The notes beneath the pieces were generated by a model. That model had not been told where the DNA came from and made no database searches. It saw only the letters and a list, made by a program, of their open reading frames with translations. Source: a virus. From it: a DNA stretch of 64,000 nt. Every line of letters begins with the position of its first letter. The first letter of the stretch is position 1. This document shows, in pieces, positions 16,135 to 24,403 of this stretch. Location of the stretch: positions 1 through 64,000 of the IMG/VR virus record IMGVR_UViG_3300020411_001522, one strand, 5' to 3'. The position numbers and the translations under genes are program-made.

Positions 16135-19100
16135 TATCGTCTAAGGATACCAGGTGTCAATGGTTGAGTGACTTTCTTGTAGGTCTGACCACCGCCACCT
16201 CCACTATTTATTGCGATAGGCATGGATATAGGTAGACATACAGGAGTGTCAGTCTGCTCAAGTGCTTCCTCTGCCTTTGCTCCATCTATCATCATTTGAC
16301 GGTCTGCTTCATTCCTATTTTCTAGTTGTTGATATTTGTCTATTGATGATTGGATTGGGACGTCTTCTTTCTTAGGTTTTCTCTTGAATCTACTGAATAT
16401 ATTTACAACCTTAGTAATAAGATCCTTAACACTTGATCCTGCTGTAGGCACACTTTCTCCTGTAGGGACAGCATCAGCAGCAGGTATCGCTGCAGGATTA
16501 GCTCCTTGCATCTTAGGCTGAGGTGTCTGACCTCTAAATTCTTGTGTCTGTGGCATATCACCATCTGTATCACCCTCTACCTCTGCACCAAGTTGTGCTG
16601 CAGCAAACGATCTATGATCACTTGGCGATGCATCTAAGTGAATATGGACTGATCCACTAGGTTTATTTCCTTGCAATCCAATGACAGACTTAGGTCCTAC
16701 CATTGATCCTACACTGGTTTTAATACTGTCAAAGTGGTGAAATTGCATCCTGTCCTTACCATGATTAGCAATCACCACAGTGTTATGACTGTCACCACCT
16801 GCGTATACAACTTTACCAGTAACACCTGCAACAACTGGTGTGCCTCTATCTAATCCTGGTCTATTCCAATCTCTTACTGCAACATAGTCTCTAGGCACGA
16901 TAGGATGACCACCTAGTCTATTGTTGTTATATGAATGACTATCAGATTTATTATGGTGTAGAGCATAATCACTGAATGGAGTTTGAGGTGTCAGTTTAAC
17001 ATCAGCAACTGCTCCATTGGTTGATAACAAACCACCTTGTGAATATCCCTGTATCTCTTTCTTCCTTTGGATCTTCTGATCCATTCTCCTATACATCCCA
17101 ATAGAAGGAGATTCACCCATACCAGTCCTAGAAGATCTCTTCTTCTTGGTGACCATCTTCTTGACAAAGCTGCCAATTCCAATGGCAGCACCCATGAGAA
17201 GACCACCCACTGCCATTTCTTCTGTATCTTCATCAGTATCCATTGTATCTACAGCTCTCTGTAGAATACCAATAAGACTATTCTTACCTACACCTATCAT
17301 CTTGATAGTTGTAGACAAATCACTCTGTGGTTTCTTTCTCTCCTCTGCCATCAAGTCAACCTGTGGCACAGGAATTGCTTTCACACCACCACTACCACCT
17401 GAGCTTGCAGATGCACCACCTCCAAAAATCTGAGATACTACTGACAGTTGAGGACCTAATATCTTCTTGACGTTAGGTGCAAATATACCAAAAAGTGCAA
17501 TACCACCAGTAATAGCAGCAACTAGACCCTTACCTAAAACATCTACTGCTAGTGCTAATCCCATCAAAGGTGATGGTGTGAGTCTATTCTTAGATGATAT
17601 CTTAGGTTTAGTATCCTGCTGAGTAGGAGCTGGAGTGAAAGTTGCTCTATCTCTATTCTTATCAAATTTAGGAGTCTGACTTCTACCTCTAAATTCTCCA
17701 CCCTGATCAAACTGCTCAAGATCTGGTTTCTTCTCTGATCCTTTTGCATTTGCTACCTGATCTAATTCTATATCTCTGCCAGGATCCTTACGTCTTATAA
17801 CATCCCATGCAAATCCTATAGGATTTAAAGTAAATGCGACAATATTCTTAATTAAATTGAAGGTAAACGACAATACCTTAAAGACTGTCTTAATAGCACC
17901 ACCTAATACAAAACCTACAAACTTTGTAATAGGTATAATTGCCTTCATTATAGTGCCGACAATATTACCCAATGCTTTAAAGAATGTGCCGAGTAACTCT
18001 TTCATTGGCTCAAGCACTGGCATGAGAGGAGCTAGGAATATGTCCTTCATCATTCCAAATGCTCGTGCAATAGGCTCAAAGATAGGTTGAATAATAGGTC
18101 CTATCTTACTACCAATGAATCCACCTAAGAAGTCACCAATAGCAGCACCAATCATAGGTCCGAAAGGTCCTAAGAATGGTAACAATGCACCACCTGCTGC
18201 TGCTCCCGCTACACCACCGATTGCTTTACCTACACCTTCACCTGCTGCTGTGCCTTTTGCCTCTCCTTCTCTATCTCCACCCATGATGCGACCGATACCA
18301 CCAACTACGGATGTAGCACCTGCCAACATTGTGGCACCACCGCCAGGTATCCTTCCTTTCAATCCTTTGAATGCATTACCCATACGTCTGGTAGCACCCA
18401 TCTTCATGCCACCGATCTTAGACGTCGGTCTAACTCTATTCTCAAATGCTTTTAATCCGCCAGGCTGCTTACGAGCTGCCTTACGCATCGTATTATACTC
18501 TTCTTTAGTATAAAACTTATTAGTCTTTTTGTCGTAATATCCGTTTTTTACTCTTTCAGTTGCTTCTTTAGCACCCTGCTCAGTCTTTCTAGCACCTTCA
18601 AAGATATTGGTTAGTTTACCTACATCACTAAACAACTTCCATGGCATGAGTAAGTATTGTGCACCTCTAAGTGCTGCAAGACCTACCAATAACTGCATTC
18701 CTCCCTTAAAGAATCGGAATACCCTATTGATCTTATTCTCTCCTAAATTATCTGTCCGACCAAACATATTGGTCAGTCCATTTAAGACATTATTAACACC
18801 AAAACTCGTTATCTTATATACAAACTTAACTAGAGATGCTACTACTTTAAATACTTGTTTAATTGCTTCTCCATTCTTCGACATCCAGTCGAGACCACCA
18901 AACAAGAGAAATGCACTAAAAATTGAGCTGAAGAATCCACCGATCCTATCCAACATCTTCTGGAAAGGAGTCAATTCCTTCTTTCTATTCTCTTTCTCCT
19001 TCGCTATCTCCTTGCCTTTCTCTAGATTCTTAGACATGTCCGCAGACTTGTCTCTCTTTCCTCGTAACTTCTCTCTTTTCTTCTGGACTTTTAGGCGTGA

Positions 19101-19340
19101 AGCGATAAGTTTCTTCTCTTTATCCTTACCTACATCATATTTTCTATCTGTCTTGACTTTGCTTACAATGTAATCCTTTTGGAATTCAGTAATGATTGCC
19201 ATCTGCTCGATGGACTTACCGATGCCCTCAGTGGTCTGTCCGAGTCTGTTCACACTCTTCCGAAGTCCATTCATGTTGGTGCCGACCGTAGTCGTGGACT
19301 TGAAAGGTTTAACAGTAACGAATGACCGTATTGCTGACAT
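16134..19340 (-). CDS. Tape-measure-like protein with M23 peptidase-like domain, 1068 aa
   Basis: N-terminal ~200 residues are basic coiled coil; residues ~330-480 are Gly/Ala-rich hydrophobic helices (for example GGVAGAAAGGALLPFLGPFG). Near residues 800-902 lies an M23/LytM-like unit: G-T-P-V-V-A-G-V-T-G-K-V-V-Y-A-G-G, T-V-V-I-A-N-H-G, then G-S-V-H-I-H-L-D-A, which resembles the HxH zinc-ligand strand of M23 ('GPHLHFEV'). The usual first ligand motif (HxGxD) is degenerate. Its start overlaps the 63-residue ORF (TAATG). I infer a tape measure that may cut cell-wall cross-links; catalytic competence is uncertain. Confidence 0.65.
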   Translation of the reverse strand: MSAIRSFVTVKPFKSTTTVGTNMNGLRKSVNRLGQTTEGIGKSIEQMAIITEFQKDYIVSKVKTDRKYDVGKDKEKKLIASRLKVQKKREKLRGKRDKSADMSKNLEKGKEIAKEKENRKKELTPFQKMLDRIGGFFSSIFSAFLLFGGLDWMSKNGEAIKQVFKVVASLVKFVYKITSFGVNNVLNGLTNMFGRTDNLGENKINRVFRFFKGGMQLLVGLAALRGAQYLLMPWKLFSDVGKLTNIFEGARKTEQGAKEATERVKNGYYDKKTNKFYTKEEYNTMRKAARKQPGGLKAFENRVRPTSKIGGMKMGATRRMGNAFKGLKGRIPGGGATMLAGATSVVGGIGRIMGGDREGEAKGTAAGEGVGKAIGGVAGAAAGGALLPFLGPFGPMIGAAIGDFLGGFIGSKIGPIIQPIFEPIARAFGMMKDIFLAPLMPVLEPMKELLGTFFKALGNIVGTIMKAIIPITKFVGFVLGGAIKTVFKVLSFTFNLIKNIVAFTLNPIGFAWDVIRRKDPGRDIELDQVANAKGSEKKPDLEQFDQGGEFRGRSQTPKFDKNRDRATFTPAPTQQDTKPKISSKNRLTPSPLMGLALAVDVLGKGLVAAITGGIALFGIFAPNVKKILGPQLSVVSQIFGGGASASSGGSGGVKAIPVPQVDLMAEERKKPQSDLSTTIKMIGVGKNSLIGILQRAVDTMDTDEDTEEMAVGGLLMGAAIGIGSFVKKMVTKKKRSSRTGMGESPSIGMYRRMDQKIQRKKEIQGYSQGGLLSTNGAVADVKLTPQTPFSDYALHHNKSDSHSYNNNRLGGHPIVPRDYVAVRDWNRPGLDRGTPVVAGVTGKVVYAGGDSHNTVVIANHGKDRMQFHHFDSIKTSVGSMVGPKSVIGLQGNKPSGSVHIHLDASPSDHRSFAAAQLGAEVEGDTDGDMPQTQEFRGQTPQPKMQGANPAAIPAADAVPTGESVPTAGSSVKDLITKVVNIFSRFKRKPKKEDVPIQSSIDKYQQLENRNEADRQMMIDGAKAEEALEQTDTPVCLPISMPIAINSGGGGGQTYKKVTQPLTPGILRR

Positions 19341-19531
19341 TAGAGATTAACTCGATTCCTGTTATTTTCTGCTGCACGGCGTCTTTCTTCTTCTTGAAGA
19401 TAGGCTAGTAACAAATTAACATAGACATCTCTCTCCCATGGGATCATATTCTCTAACTCAGTCAAAGAATACTTGTGATGCTGCATCAAAGCAAAATTAG
19501 TCTTGTATAGGTTTTCAAGACTATCATGCAA
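19340..19531 (-). CDS. Probable frameshifted C-terminal extension of gp26 (tail assembly chaperone-like)
   Basis: This frame has no ATG at its start: it opens at a TTG (19529-19531), and the first ATG is 15 codons in. It is in the -1 frame relative to gp26, which ends 6 bases upstream. At the end of gp26 the sequence T TTT TTC (19549 to 19543) is a canonical -1 slippery heptamer in the right phase, so a slip would fuse gp26 to this 63-residue segment. It carries Y-S-L-T-E-L-E-N-M-I-P-W-E-R, reminiscent of the T domain of lambda-type gpGT. Its stop overlaps the start of the tape-measure-like gene. Internal ATG initiation is the alternative. Confidence 0.6.
   Translation of the reverse strand: MHDSLENLYKTNFALMQHHKYSLTELENMIPWERDVYVNLLLAYLQEEERRRAAENNRNRVNL
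19498..19523 (-). other. Stem-loop downstream of the slippery site
   Basis: TAGTCTTG and CAAGACTA form a perfect 8-bp stem with a 10-base loop in the mRNA, 19 bases after the slippery heptamer. The spacing is longer than the usual 5-9 bases for a stimulatory element, so its role is uncertain. Confidence 0.4.
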
Positions 19532-19536
19532 CAGAC

Positions 19537-20247
19537 TTATGCGAAAAAAGCTGCTAAGCCCTCAAATACAATGTCATTATCTTTTTTGGTCTTAGGATTC
19601 CTCACACTCATGGTATAACTGAGTTTTGGAATAGTTTCAAAGAATTCTTGGATCTTCGCAAATTGGTCTGAATTCAGACTCTCTAGGAAGTCAACTGCTT
19701 CTTTTTTAGTGAAACTATCATAAACTTCATCACCATCGAATGCTTGACCAATACAACTTGCTGCAAGTTGGAAAACGTCATCAATGGTTTGCTCACCATC
19801 TGTCATATTCTGTTGGACGAAAATGTCGAGTGAAGGATACTTCATTACGACTCCAACATCATCAGTAAACATGATTTTAGGATTATGATTATCAGGTACT
19901 TGTAACTCAACCTTGTCTAAAGGCACTGATACATCCACCTGTGTTTCACCATCATCAGGCATTGTTACCTTGAATTCACTAACCTCTCCGACCGCTTTTG
20001 ATCTGATTTTGAGGAAAACATACTCAATTTCAAAAGTCGCGAGTTTTTCAACTTCCTTGTCCAAGAGAGACGTGCAGTTCTTAATGATAGTTTTAACTGC
20101 CTTAACCATCTCCTTTTCATCCTTCGATTCCATGGCGAGATAGAGGAGTTTCTCTTCTTTAACAAGGAAAGGACGGTAAGTAAGTTTCTTACCCGTGATC
20201 GGGATTTTAAGGTCATGCTCAGGTAGTGCAATTTTGGGTAATGGCAT
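19537..20247 (-). CDS. 26: Baseplate hub subunit gp26-like (tail chaperone-like)
   Basis: 236 residues matching the T4 gp26 baseplate-hub family: L-T-Y-R-P-F-L-V-K-E-E-K near residues 23-34, then F-E-I-E-Y-V-F-L-K-I-R-S-K-A-V-G-E-V, a P-D-D-G-E-T block, and the C-terminal F-A-K-I-Q-E-F-F-E-T-I-P-K-L. In T4 gp26 helps build the central hub. Its place directly ahead of a -1-frame ORF and tape-measure-like genes is the arrangement of tail assembly chaperones (gpG/gpGT) in other tailed phages. A CTAAATAA box is at about 20270. Confidence 0.8.
   Translation of the reverse strand: MPLPKIALPEHDLKIPITGKKLTYRPFLVKEEKLLYLAMESKDEKEMVKAVKTIIKNCTSLLDKEVEKLATFEIEYVFLKIRSKAVGEVSEFKVTMPDDGETQVDVSVPLDKVELQVPDNHNPKIMFTDDVGVVMKYPSLDIFVQQNMTDGEQTIDDVFQLAASCIGQAFDGDEVYDSFTKKEAVDFLESLNSDQFAKIQEFFETIPKLSYTMSVRNPKTKKDNDIVFEGLAAFFA
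19543..19549 (-). promoter_or_regulatory. Candidate -1 ribosomal frameshift heptamer T TTT TTC
   Basis: In the gp26 frame the mRNA reads GCT TTT TTC GCA TAA. T TTT TTC fits X XXY YYZ with the codons in the correct phase. After a -1 slip, reading continues CGC ATA AGT CTG TTG CAT into the 63-residue frame without a stop. Confidence 0.6.
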
Positions 20248-20274
20248 AATATACTCAAATACTATATGTTTTAT

Positions 20275-21108
20275 TTAGACCCCAATACCGACGAAGTTTT
20301 CGAGACTGGAATCTATGCTAAGTGAATCAAGCACAGAAGAGTTGTCCATTGGAATTTGGACATCCTTAAGTGCACCTTTAAACATCTTAGCATTGTTTGG
20401 TGTGTCCATACGGTATCTCTCGTAATAGAAAGAGATATCCAATTTAATTAGATCCGTAGGTCCATTATTTAGTGTGATTGCAGACATGTCAAATGGAAAT
20501 GCTCCATACATTGTCCAACAGGCAGATACACCGTTGAAACGCTGCATATAGGTTGCTTTTTGACCATTATCTTTAGTCCTAGTCTGCTTTCCAACGTAGT
20601 TGGATGCTAATTCCCATTTAATTAGACGAAGTTTACTTGTATATTGATCATACATACCCACTCTATTCTCTGAGTCGGATGCTGTGTAATTCATCCATCT
20701 CTCAAAATACTCTCTATGATACATGTCTTTAGGTAGCAAGAATGATACTTGCATTTCACTAAAACTAGTATCAGTGGCAAATCTTCTCATTGCACCAACG
20801 TCTCTTACTGTGCCAACAGTAATACGTCTGCCAGGTATACTCACAGTGTCAGCATAGTAATTCATCATATCAGCATGCTCACGGTATTTCCTCATCTGCG
20901 TCTGGTCTTCGATACCGACGAATCCAAGTACGTTATCAAGGAATTGGTTACCAGTCAAAGACTGCTCAGCAAAGTCACCGCCAACACTTGTCATAACAGG
21001 TGGCGGGTCAATTACCACTTGGAAGAGATTAGATCTTGCAGGCTCTTTATTACCTGTCCCGATTAACTCTCTAAAAGTGTTTATTGAATTGGGTTGTTTG
21101 TAGCTCAT
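20275..21108 (-). CDS. 54: Baseplate tail-tube initiator gp54-like
   Basis: 277 residues with tail-tube-type features: Y-A-D-T-V-S-I-P-G-R-R-I-T-V-G-T-V, then M-Q-V-S-F-L-L-P-K-D-M-Y-H-R-E-Y-F-E-R-W, and a beta-rich C-terminal half. This resembles the gp19/gp54 tube fold, in which 'V.LPG......' and 'F....D...R.YFE.W' recur. gp54 starts polymerisation of the tail tube on the baseplate. Neighbours gp26 and gp48 (tube cap) support this; assignment to gp54 rather than another tube-like protein is by context. Confidence 0.7.
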   Translation of the reverse strand: MSYKQPNSINTFRELIGTGNKEPARSNLFQVVIDPPPVMTSVGGDFAEQSLTGNQFLDNVLGFVGIEDQTQMRKYREHADMMNYYADTVSIPGRRITVGTVRDVGAMRRFATDTSFSEMQVSFLLPKDMYHREYFERWMNYTASDSENRVGMYDQYTSKLRLIKWELASNYVGKQTRTKDNGQKATYMQRFNGVSACWTMYGAFPFDMSAITLNNGPTDLIKLDISFYYERYRMDTPNNAKMFKGALKDVQIPMDNSSVLDSLSIDSSLENFVGIGV

Positions 21109-21575
21109 ACTCTGCTCCAGATTACGCTACTAGGCACTGGCACTTTGACTCCCATTCTTGTAAATAGAAACTGCTCTAATGGCAGTGGGACATAATCTGT
21201 AAATGCCGAAGGTGGCACTATGTATATATTTGATGCACTAGACATAAAGTATTTATGATAGCAACGCGAAGGATATGTATTTGCACCTCCTGCCCATGAT
21301 TTTCCTACTATTTGCCTTGCAGATGGGCGTAAATAGTGGATATTACCACCACTAAACTGTCCTAAAAAGTTGTCTACATCAGTCACAAGGGTTAGTGGGT
21401 GCATGTCATACCAGTCTAATCGTTGTGATTGTGCTACATAGTCATAGAATAGAATATCACCTTCTCTGATAGGACGCCCTAAAGACTCTAGACCATATCT
21501 AACCTGTGAGCGATACCAATCCTTAGATTGACTACGCCCTCCTGCTAGCTCTTTTACGTCTTTGAATAAACTCAT
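21105..21575 (-). CDS. T4-family conserved protein, 156 aa, unassigned
   Basis: Soluble protein with a D-W-Y-D-M-H-P-L-T-L-V-T-D-V-D-N segment followed by G-G-N-I-H-Y-L-R-P-S-A-R, a pattern I associate with small T4-family virion or DNA-packaging genes, but I cannot name it. It overlaps gp54 and gp4 by 4 bases each (ATGA), so the three are translationally coupled. Confidence 0.6.
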   Translation of the reverse strand: MSLFKDVKELAGGRSQSKDWYRSQVRYGLESLGRPIREGDILFYDYVAQSQRLDWYDMHPLTLVTDVDNFLGQFSGGNIHYLRPSARQIVGKSWAGGANTYPSRCYHKYFMSSASNIYIVPPSAFTDYVPLPLEQFLFTRMGVKVPVPSSVIWSRV

Positions 21576-22006
21576 ACCTTAAGGTGTTTTTCGGTGAGTA
21601 TCATAAATTCCATGTTTCTGTCAAGACAGTATTCAGTCGCTGCTTTCCATTTTGCCTGATTAATACCGTAGGTCTTGACCTCATTAATAAACTTTTTTGT
21701 TTGTCTCTTAGGTCGTTTTGGCACCATACATTGCTTCTCTGGTTTAACCTCAACGATGTATTTCTTGATTTTATTGTCTTTTGTGCGTGCCTTTACATAG
21801 AAATCAGGGAAATATCGGTGCACACGGCGATCCACAGGTGACACATAGGGGATAATAATCTCTTCACTACCCCATTGGAGCACATTTTCATTCTTATCAC
21901 ACCAGACCATAAACTTTCTTTCCCACAAACTCCTATAAATAATATTTGTAGGATCACCTTTATATTTTTTCGGTTGTGATGGTCTGTATCTTCCCGAATA
22001 TGCCAT
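21572..22006 (-). CDS. 4: Head completion protein gp4-like
   Basis: 144 residues. The N-terminus Y-S-G-R-Y-R-P-S-Q-P-K-K-Y-K-G-D then I-I-Y-R-S-L-W-E-R-K, W-G-S-E-E-I-I-I-P-Y-V-S-P-V-D and H-R-Y-F-P-D-F-Y-V-K-A-R matches T4 gp4 (gp50/65), which has a nuclease-like fold and is needed for head completion before tail joining. The E..IPY...D...H.Y.PDF..E(V)K layout recalls PD-(D/E)XK nucleases. Its ATG overlaps the ATG of gp48 on the other strand by two bases inside CCATGG. Confidence 0.85.
   Translation of the reverse strand: MAYSGRYRPSQPKKYKGDPTNIIYRSLWERKFMVWCDKNENVLQWGSEEIIIPYVSPVDRRVHRYFPDFYVKARTKDNKIKKYIVEVKPEKQCMVPKRPKRQTKKFINEVKTYGINQAKWKAATEYCLDRNMEFMILTEKHLKV
21934..21941 (+). promoter_or_regulatory. 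T4-type late promoter box TATAAATA (plus strand)
   Basis: Perfect octamer on the plus strand, 63 bases upstream of gp48 and inside the gp4 coding region. It is the best promoter candidate for the plus-strand gp48-gp53 operon. Confidence 0.6.
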
Positions 22007-23024
22007 GGCAAATAATAGACTATTAGTATTCCCTAGATCAAAACCGTATGGCGGAAGTCGCTCTGAGACCAGAGGCGACGTAACTTCTGCTGACGCTTAT
22101 CCTACACAGGTGATTGATTACCTAAAACTTGACATTTATGATAGTCAAGAGAGTAATCCTTACAATGAAATAGGTGGTGACTCAAATAATGTCATCGCTA
22201 ACTCTATATATTTATACCTCCCTTCCAAACTTTCTGAGCAATTCAGTGCTAACTACACCAACCATAAACTAGGTCAGGTTGGTAGTAACCTAGTGCAGAT
22301 GGGTCAAGGTGGTATGGCAGGTGACGGTTTTACAGATAGTATTCAAGAAGCTGCAGATGCTGCAAAAGCACAACTTGGTTTTAAGATGGCAGGAGATGCT
22401 ATCAATGCCGTTGTTGCTAAAACTGGTGGATCCAGTAGTTTGTCTGCTAACTCTCTTTCAGCATTAACCCAAAAACGTGTCTTCAACCCCTACGAGGAGA
22501 CTACATTTGAGGGTATGAATTATAGAAGACACAATTTTAACTTCAAACTAGTGCCTAAAAGTGCGAAAGACGTAGAAATGATCGGTGAGATCATTAAAAC
22601 TCTTCGTATTGCTATGCTACCTGGCAGTAGTAAACAGAAATGGTTGACTATCCCTGATTTCTTCAAAATCAGTATAATTAGATATAGTGACGACGGTCAA
22701 ACAGAAAAAATACAAACACCTGATAAAGAAGGTGGTGTGTTGCAGGATCTATACAGATTCCCAACAAAACTAGTGCTAACAGATATGGGAATTGACTATT
22801 CACCTGATGGCAACTATGCCAGTCTCAAGTCATTCTTCGGTGAATCGAAAAACTTCTCTGAGTATGATTATGGTCCTGTTAGTTATAACTTATCACTTAC
22901 ATTTAGCGAAACTGCTCTTCCAATCAAGAATTTCTACGATAAGAATTTCCAATACGACTCTGAAGGTGAATGGAATTGGGAAGATTGGGCAGGTGAAGGA
23001 GATTCAACTGAAACAAGCTCATGA
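22005..23024 (+). CDS. 48: Baseplate tail-tube cap gp48-like
   Basis: 339 residues, first gene of the only plus-strand operon. It carries the block N-P-Y-E-E-T-T-F-E-G-M-N-Y-R-R-H-N-F-N-F-K-L-V-P-K (near residues 165-190), characteristic of the T4-like tube cap gp48, with a Gly-rich helical insertion before it. gp48 sits on the baseplate and accepts gp54 to start the tail tube. It overlaps gp53 by 4 bases (ATGA). The start codon overlaps that of gp4 on the opposite strand. Confidence 0.8.
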   Translation: MANNRLLVFPRSKPYGGSRSETRGDVTSADAYPTQVIDYLKLDIYDSQESNPYNEIGGDSNNVIANSIYLYLPSKLSEQFSANYTNHKLGQVGSNLVQMGQGGMAGDGFTDSIQEAADAAKAQLGFKMAGDAINAVVAKTGGSSSLSANSLSALTQKRVFNPYEETTFEGMNYRRHNFNFKLVPKSAKDVEMIGEIIKTLRIAMLPGSSKQKWLTIPDFFKISIIRYSDDGQTEKIQTPDKEGGVLQDLYRFPTKLVLTDMGIDYSPDGNYASLKSFFGESKNFSEYDYGPVSYNLSLTFSETALPIKNFYDKNFQYDSEGEWNWEDWAGEGDSTETSS

Positions 23025-24070
23025 GTCAATACTTTTCCTACTTACCTAACATCAAGGTCAGAAAGACTGGTTATCGTCAAGATAGCACGTCTCCCTATGT
23101 TAATGCGAAGAATATCTTCCGTAGAGTCAAAATTCGTGATGAGTTGGATGACATCATTTTAGGATTTGAGAAATATTACATCAAAAACAGCGAAAGACCA
23201 GATCAACTCGCTCAGAAGTTTTACAATGATACTAAGTATGATTGGGTTATTCTACTTTGCAACGAAATAACCAATCTATACAATGATTGGCCAATGAATG
23301 AATATGAGTTGACTGAGTATATTGTAAGGAAATACAATTTCACAAATCCCACTGATATTGGTAAAACTAGGCATTGGGTCACTAAAGAGGTCAAAAGAGA
23401 CGGTAGAGTGTATCTGCAAGAGGACATGGAAGTGCCTCAAAACTTTGAATTTACCCTACCTGGCGGTGAAGTGATTCCACAGGCAGATCTTGTAAGACCC
23501 ATTTCTTACTATCAACACGAAATGAGGCAAAATGAGCGAAAACGTCTTATTTACATTTTACGTCGAGAATACCTAGATGACTTTGTAGAGGAATTCTTCA
23601 GTTTGGTGTCTTATTTGCCAAACGACGAATTAGAGGTAGATATCTTTGGAAAGGAAACAAAGACTACTTTCCGCACAGTCCAAGAAATCTTCAAACCGAC
23701 GAAAAAGGAATATACGACCGAAATCGGAAAAACACCAAGTATCACATTCTTGGCACAACAGCAACTTACGTCCAGAGTGTATACACCTGGCACAGGGTCT
23801 ACAGTCAATGGCACGAATGTTGCATCAACATTGTCACCTTTCGATTCAGCAGGAGCGTTTACTGGGGATGGATCTACAACGACTGATCAAAATACTTACA
23901 GTAGTGGTAGTAGCAGTAGTAGTAGCTCGAGCAGTAGCTCTTCTTCTTCTAACTCAAGCTCTTCATCTTCTTCTTCTTCCTCCTCATCATCTTCTTCCTC
24001 CTCAGGATCCTCTGGGTCGTCAGGATCATCAGGATCAAGTGGCGGTGGATACTATGGAGGAGGTTACTAG
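23021..24070 (+). CDS. 53: Baseplate wedge gp53-like with poly-Ser tail
   Basis: 349 residues. The N-terminal ~210 residues match the T4 gp53 wedge family: R-V-K-I-R-D-E-L-D-D, Y-Y-I-K-N-S-E-R-P-D-Q-L-A-Q-K-F-Y-N-D-T-K-Y-D-W-V-I-L-L-C-N, N-D-W-P-M-N. The last ~60 residues are nearly all Ser, then Gly-Ser repeats and a G-G-G-Y-Y-G-G-G-Y end, far longer than T4 gp53 (196 residues). gp53 joins wedges into the baseplate. The tail is low complexity and probably disordered or surface exposed. Confidence 0.85.
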   Translation: MSQYFSYLPNIKVRKTGYRQDSTSPYVNAKNIFRRVKIRDELDDIILGFEKYYIKNSERPDQLAQKFYNDTKYDWVILLCNEITNLYNDWPMNEYELTEYIVRKYNFTNPTDIGKTRHWVTKEVKRDGRVYLQEDMEVPQNFEFTLPGGEVIPQADLVRPISYYQHEMRQNERKRLIYILRREYLDDFVEEFFSLVSYLPNDELEVDIFGKETKTTFRTVQEIFKPTKKEYTTEIGKTPSITFLAQQQLTSRVYTPGTGSTVNGTNVASTLSPFDSAGAFTGDGSTTTDQNTYSSGSSSSSSSSSSSSSSNSSSSSSSSSSSSSSSSSGSSGSSGSSGSSGGGYYGGGY

Positions 24071-24100
24071 GTATTAATACTTAACGCGACCCCCCAGACC

Positions 24101-24131
24101 AAAAAATACCCCGAATTTTTTTTCGGGGTAT
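24101..24131 (-). terminator. Rho-independent terminator for minus-strand transcription
   Basis: A perfect 10-bp stem (24106-24115 with 24122-24131, ATACCCCGAA/TTCGGGGTAT) lies between the convergent gp53 and glutaredoxin-like genes. The T6 tract (24101-24106) follows on the minus strand, so it mainly stops transcripts from the 24-32 kb block running antisense into gp53. Confidence 0.8.
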
Positions 24132-24157
24132 CTGTAACTGGAAAGTCGATTTTGGTT

Positions 24158-24403
24158 TCAGTTAATATAACCGTGCTGTTTTAAATATTGCAACGCATCC
24201 TTCAATCCACCCAAAGGTTTACTACCTAGGGCAATCTGAGGGTAGTGAGCATCACCTCCGAATTCCATTTGGAATTGTTGCTTTGTAAAGTCTTCATCAA
24301 GGAAATATTCTCGAAAGTTACATCCTAGTGCCTTTAAAAGTTGTGCTGCCCTCTCACACTCCTGACTTTTGTTAGAGTAGATGGTTGCAATATTCATTGT
24401 CAT
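24158..24403 (-). CDS. Glutaredoxin-like protein without active-site Cys pair
   Basis: 81 residues with a thioredoxin-fold glutaredoxin layout: I-A-T-I-Y-S-N-K-S-Q-E-C-E at the active-site position (CxxC replaced by S-N-K-S-Q-E-C), then H-Y-P-Q-I-A-L-G (the cis-Pro loop, 'FPQVFI' in glutaredoxins) and G-G-L-K-D-A (the 'GG.dd' glutathione loop). With no CxxC, redox activity is doubtful; it may be a binding protein. A normal glutaredoxin is at 32002-32253. It overlaps the next gene by 4 bases. Confidence 0.7.
   Translation of the reverse strand: MTMNIATIYSNKSQECERAAQLLKALGCNFREYFLDEDFTKQQFQMEFGGDAHYPQIALGSKPLGGLKDALQYLKQHGYIN

Noticed and set aside
18607-19173. 188-residue plus-strand open frame
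   Set aside because: Antisense to the second tape-measure-like gene; no RBS and no protein features.
23880-24070. Possible CRISPR or tandem DNA repeat at the gp53 end
   Set aside because: Ser codons are mixed (AGT, AGC, TCN) without a fixed DNA unit or spacers, so it is a coding low-complexity tract.
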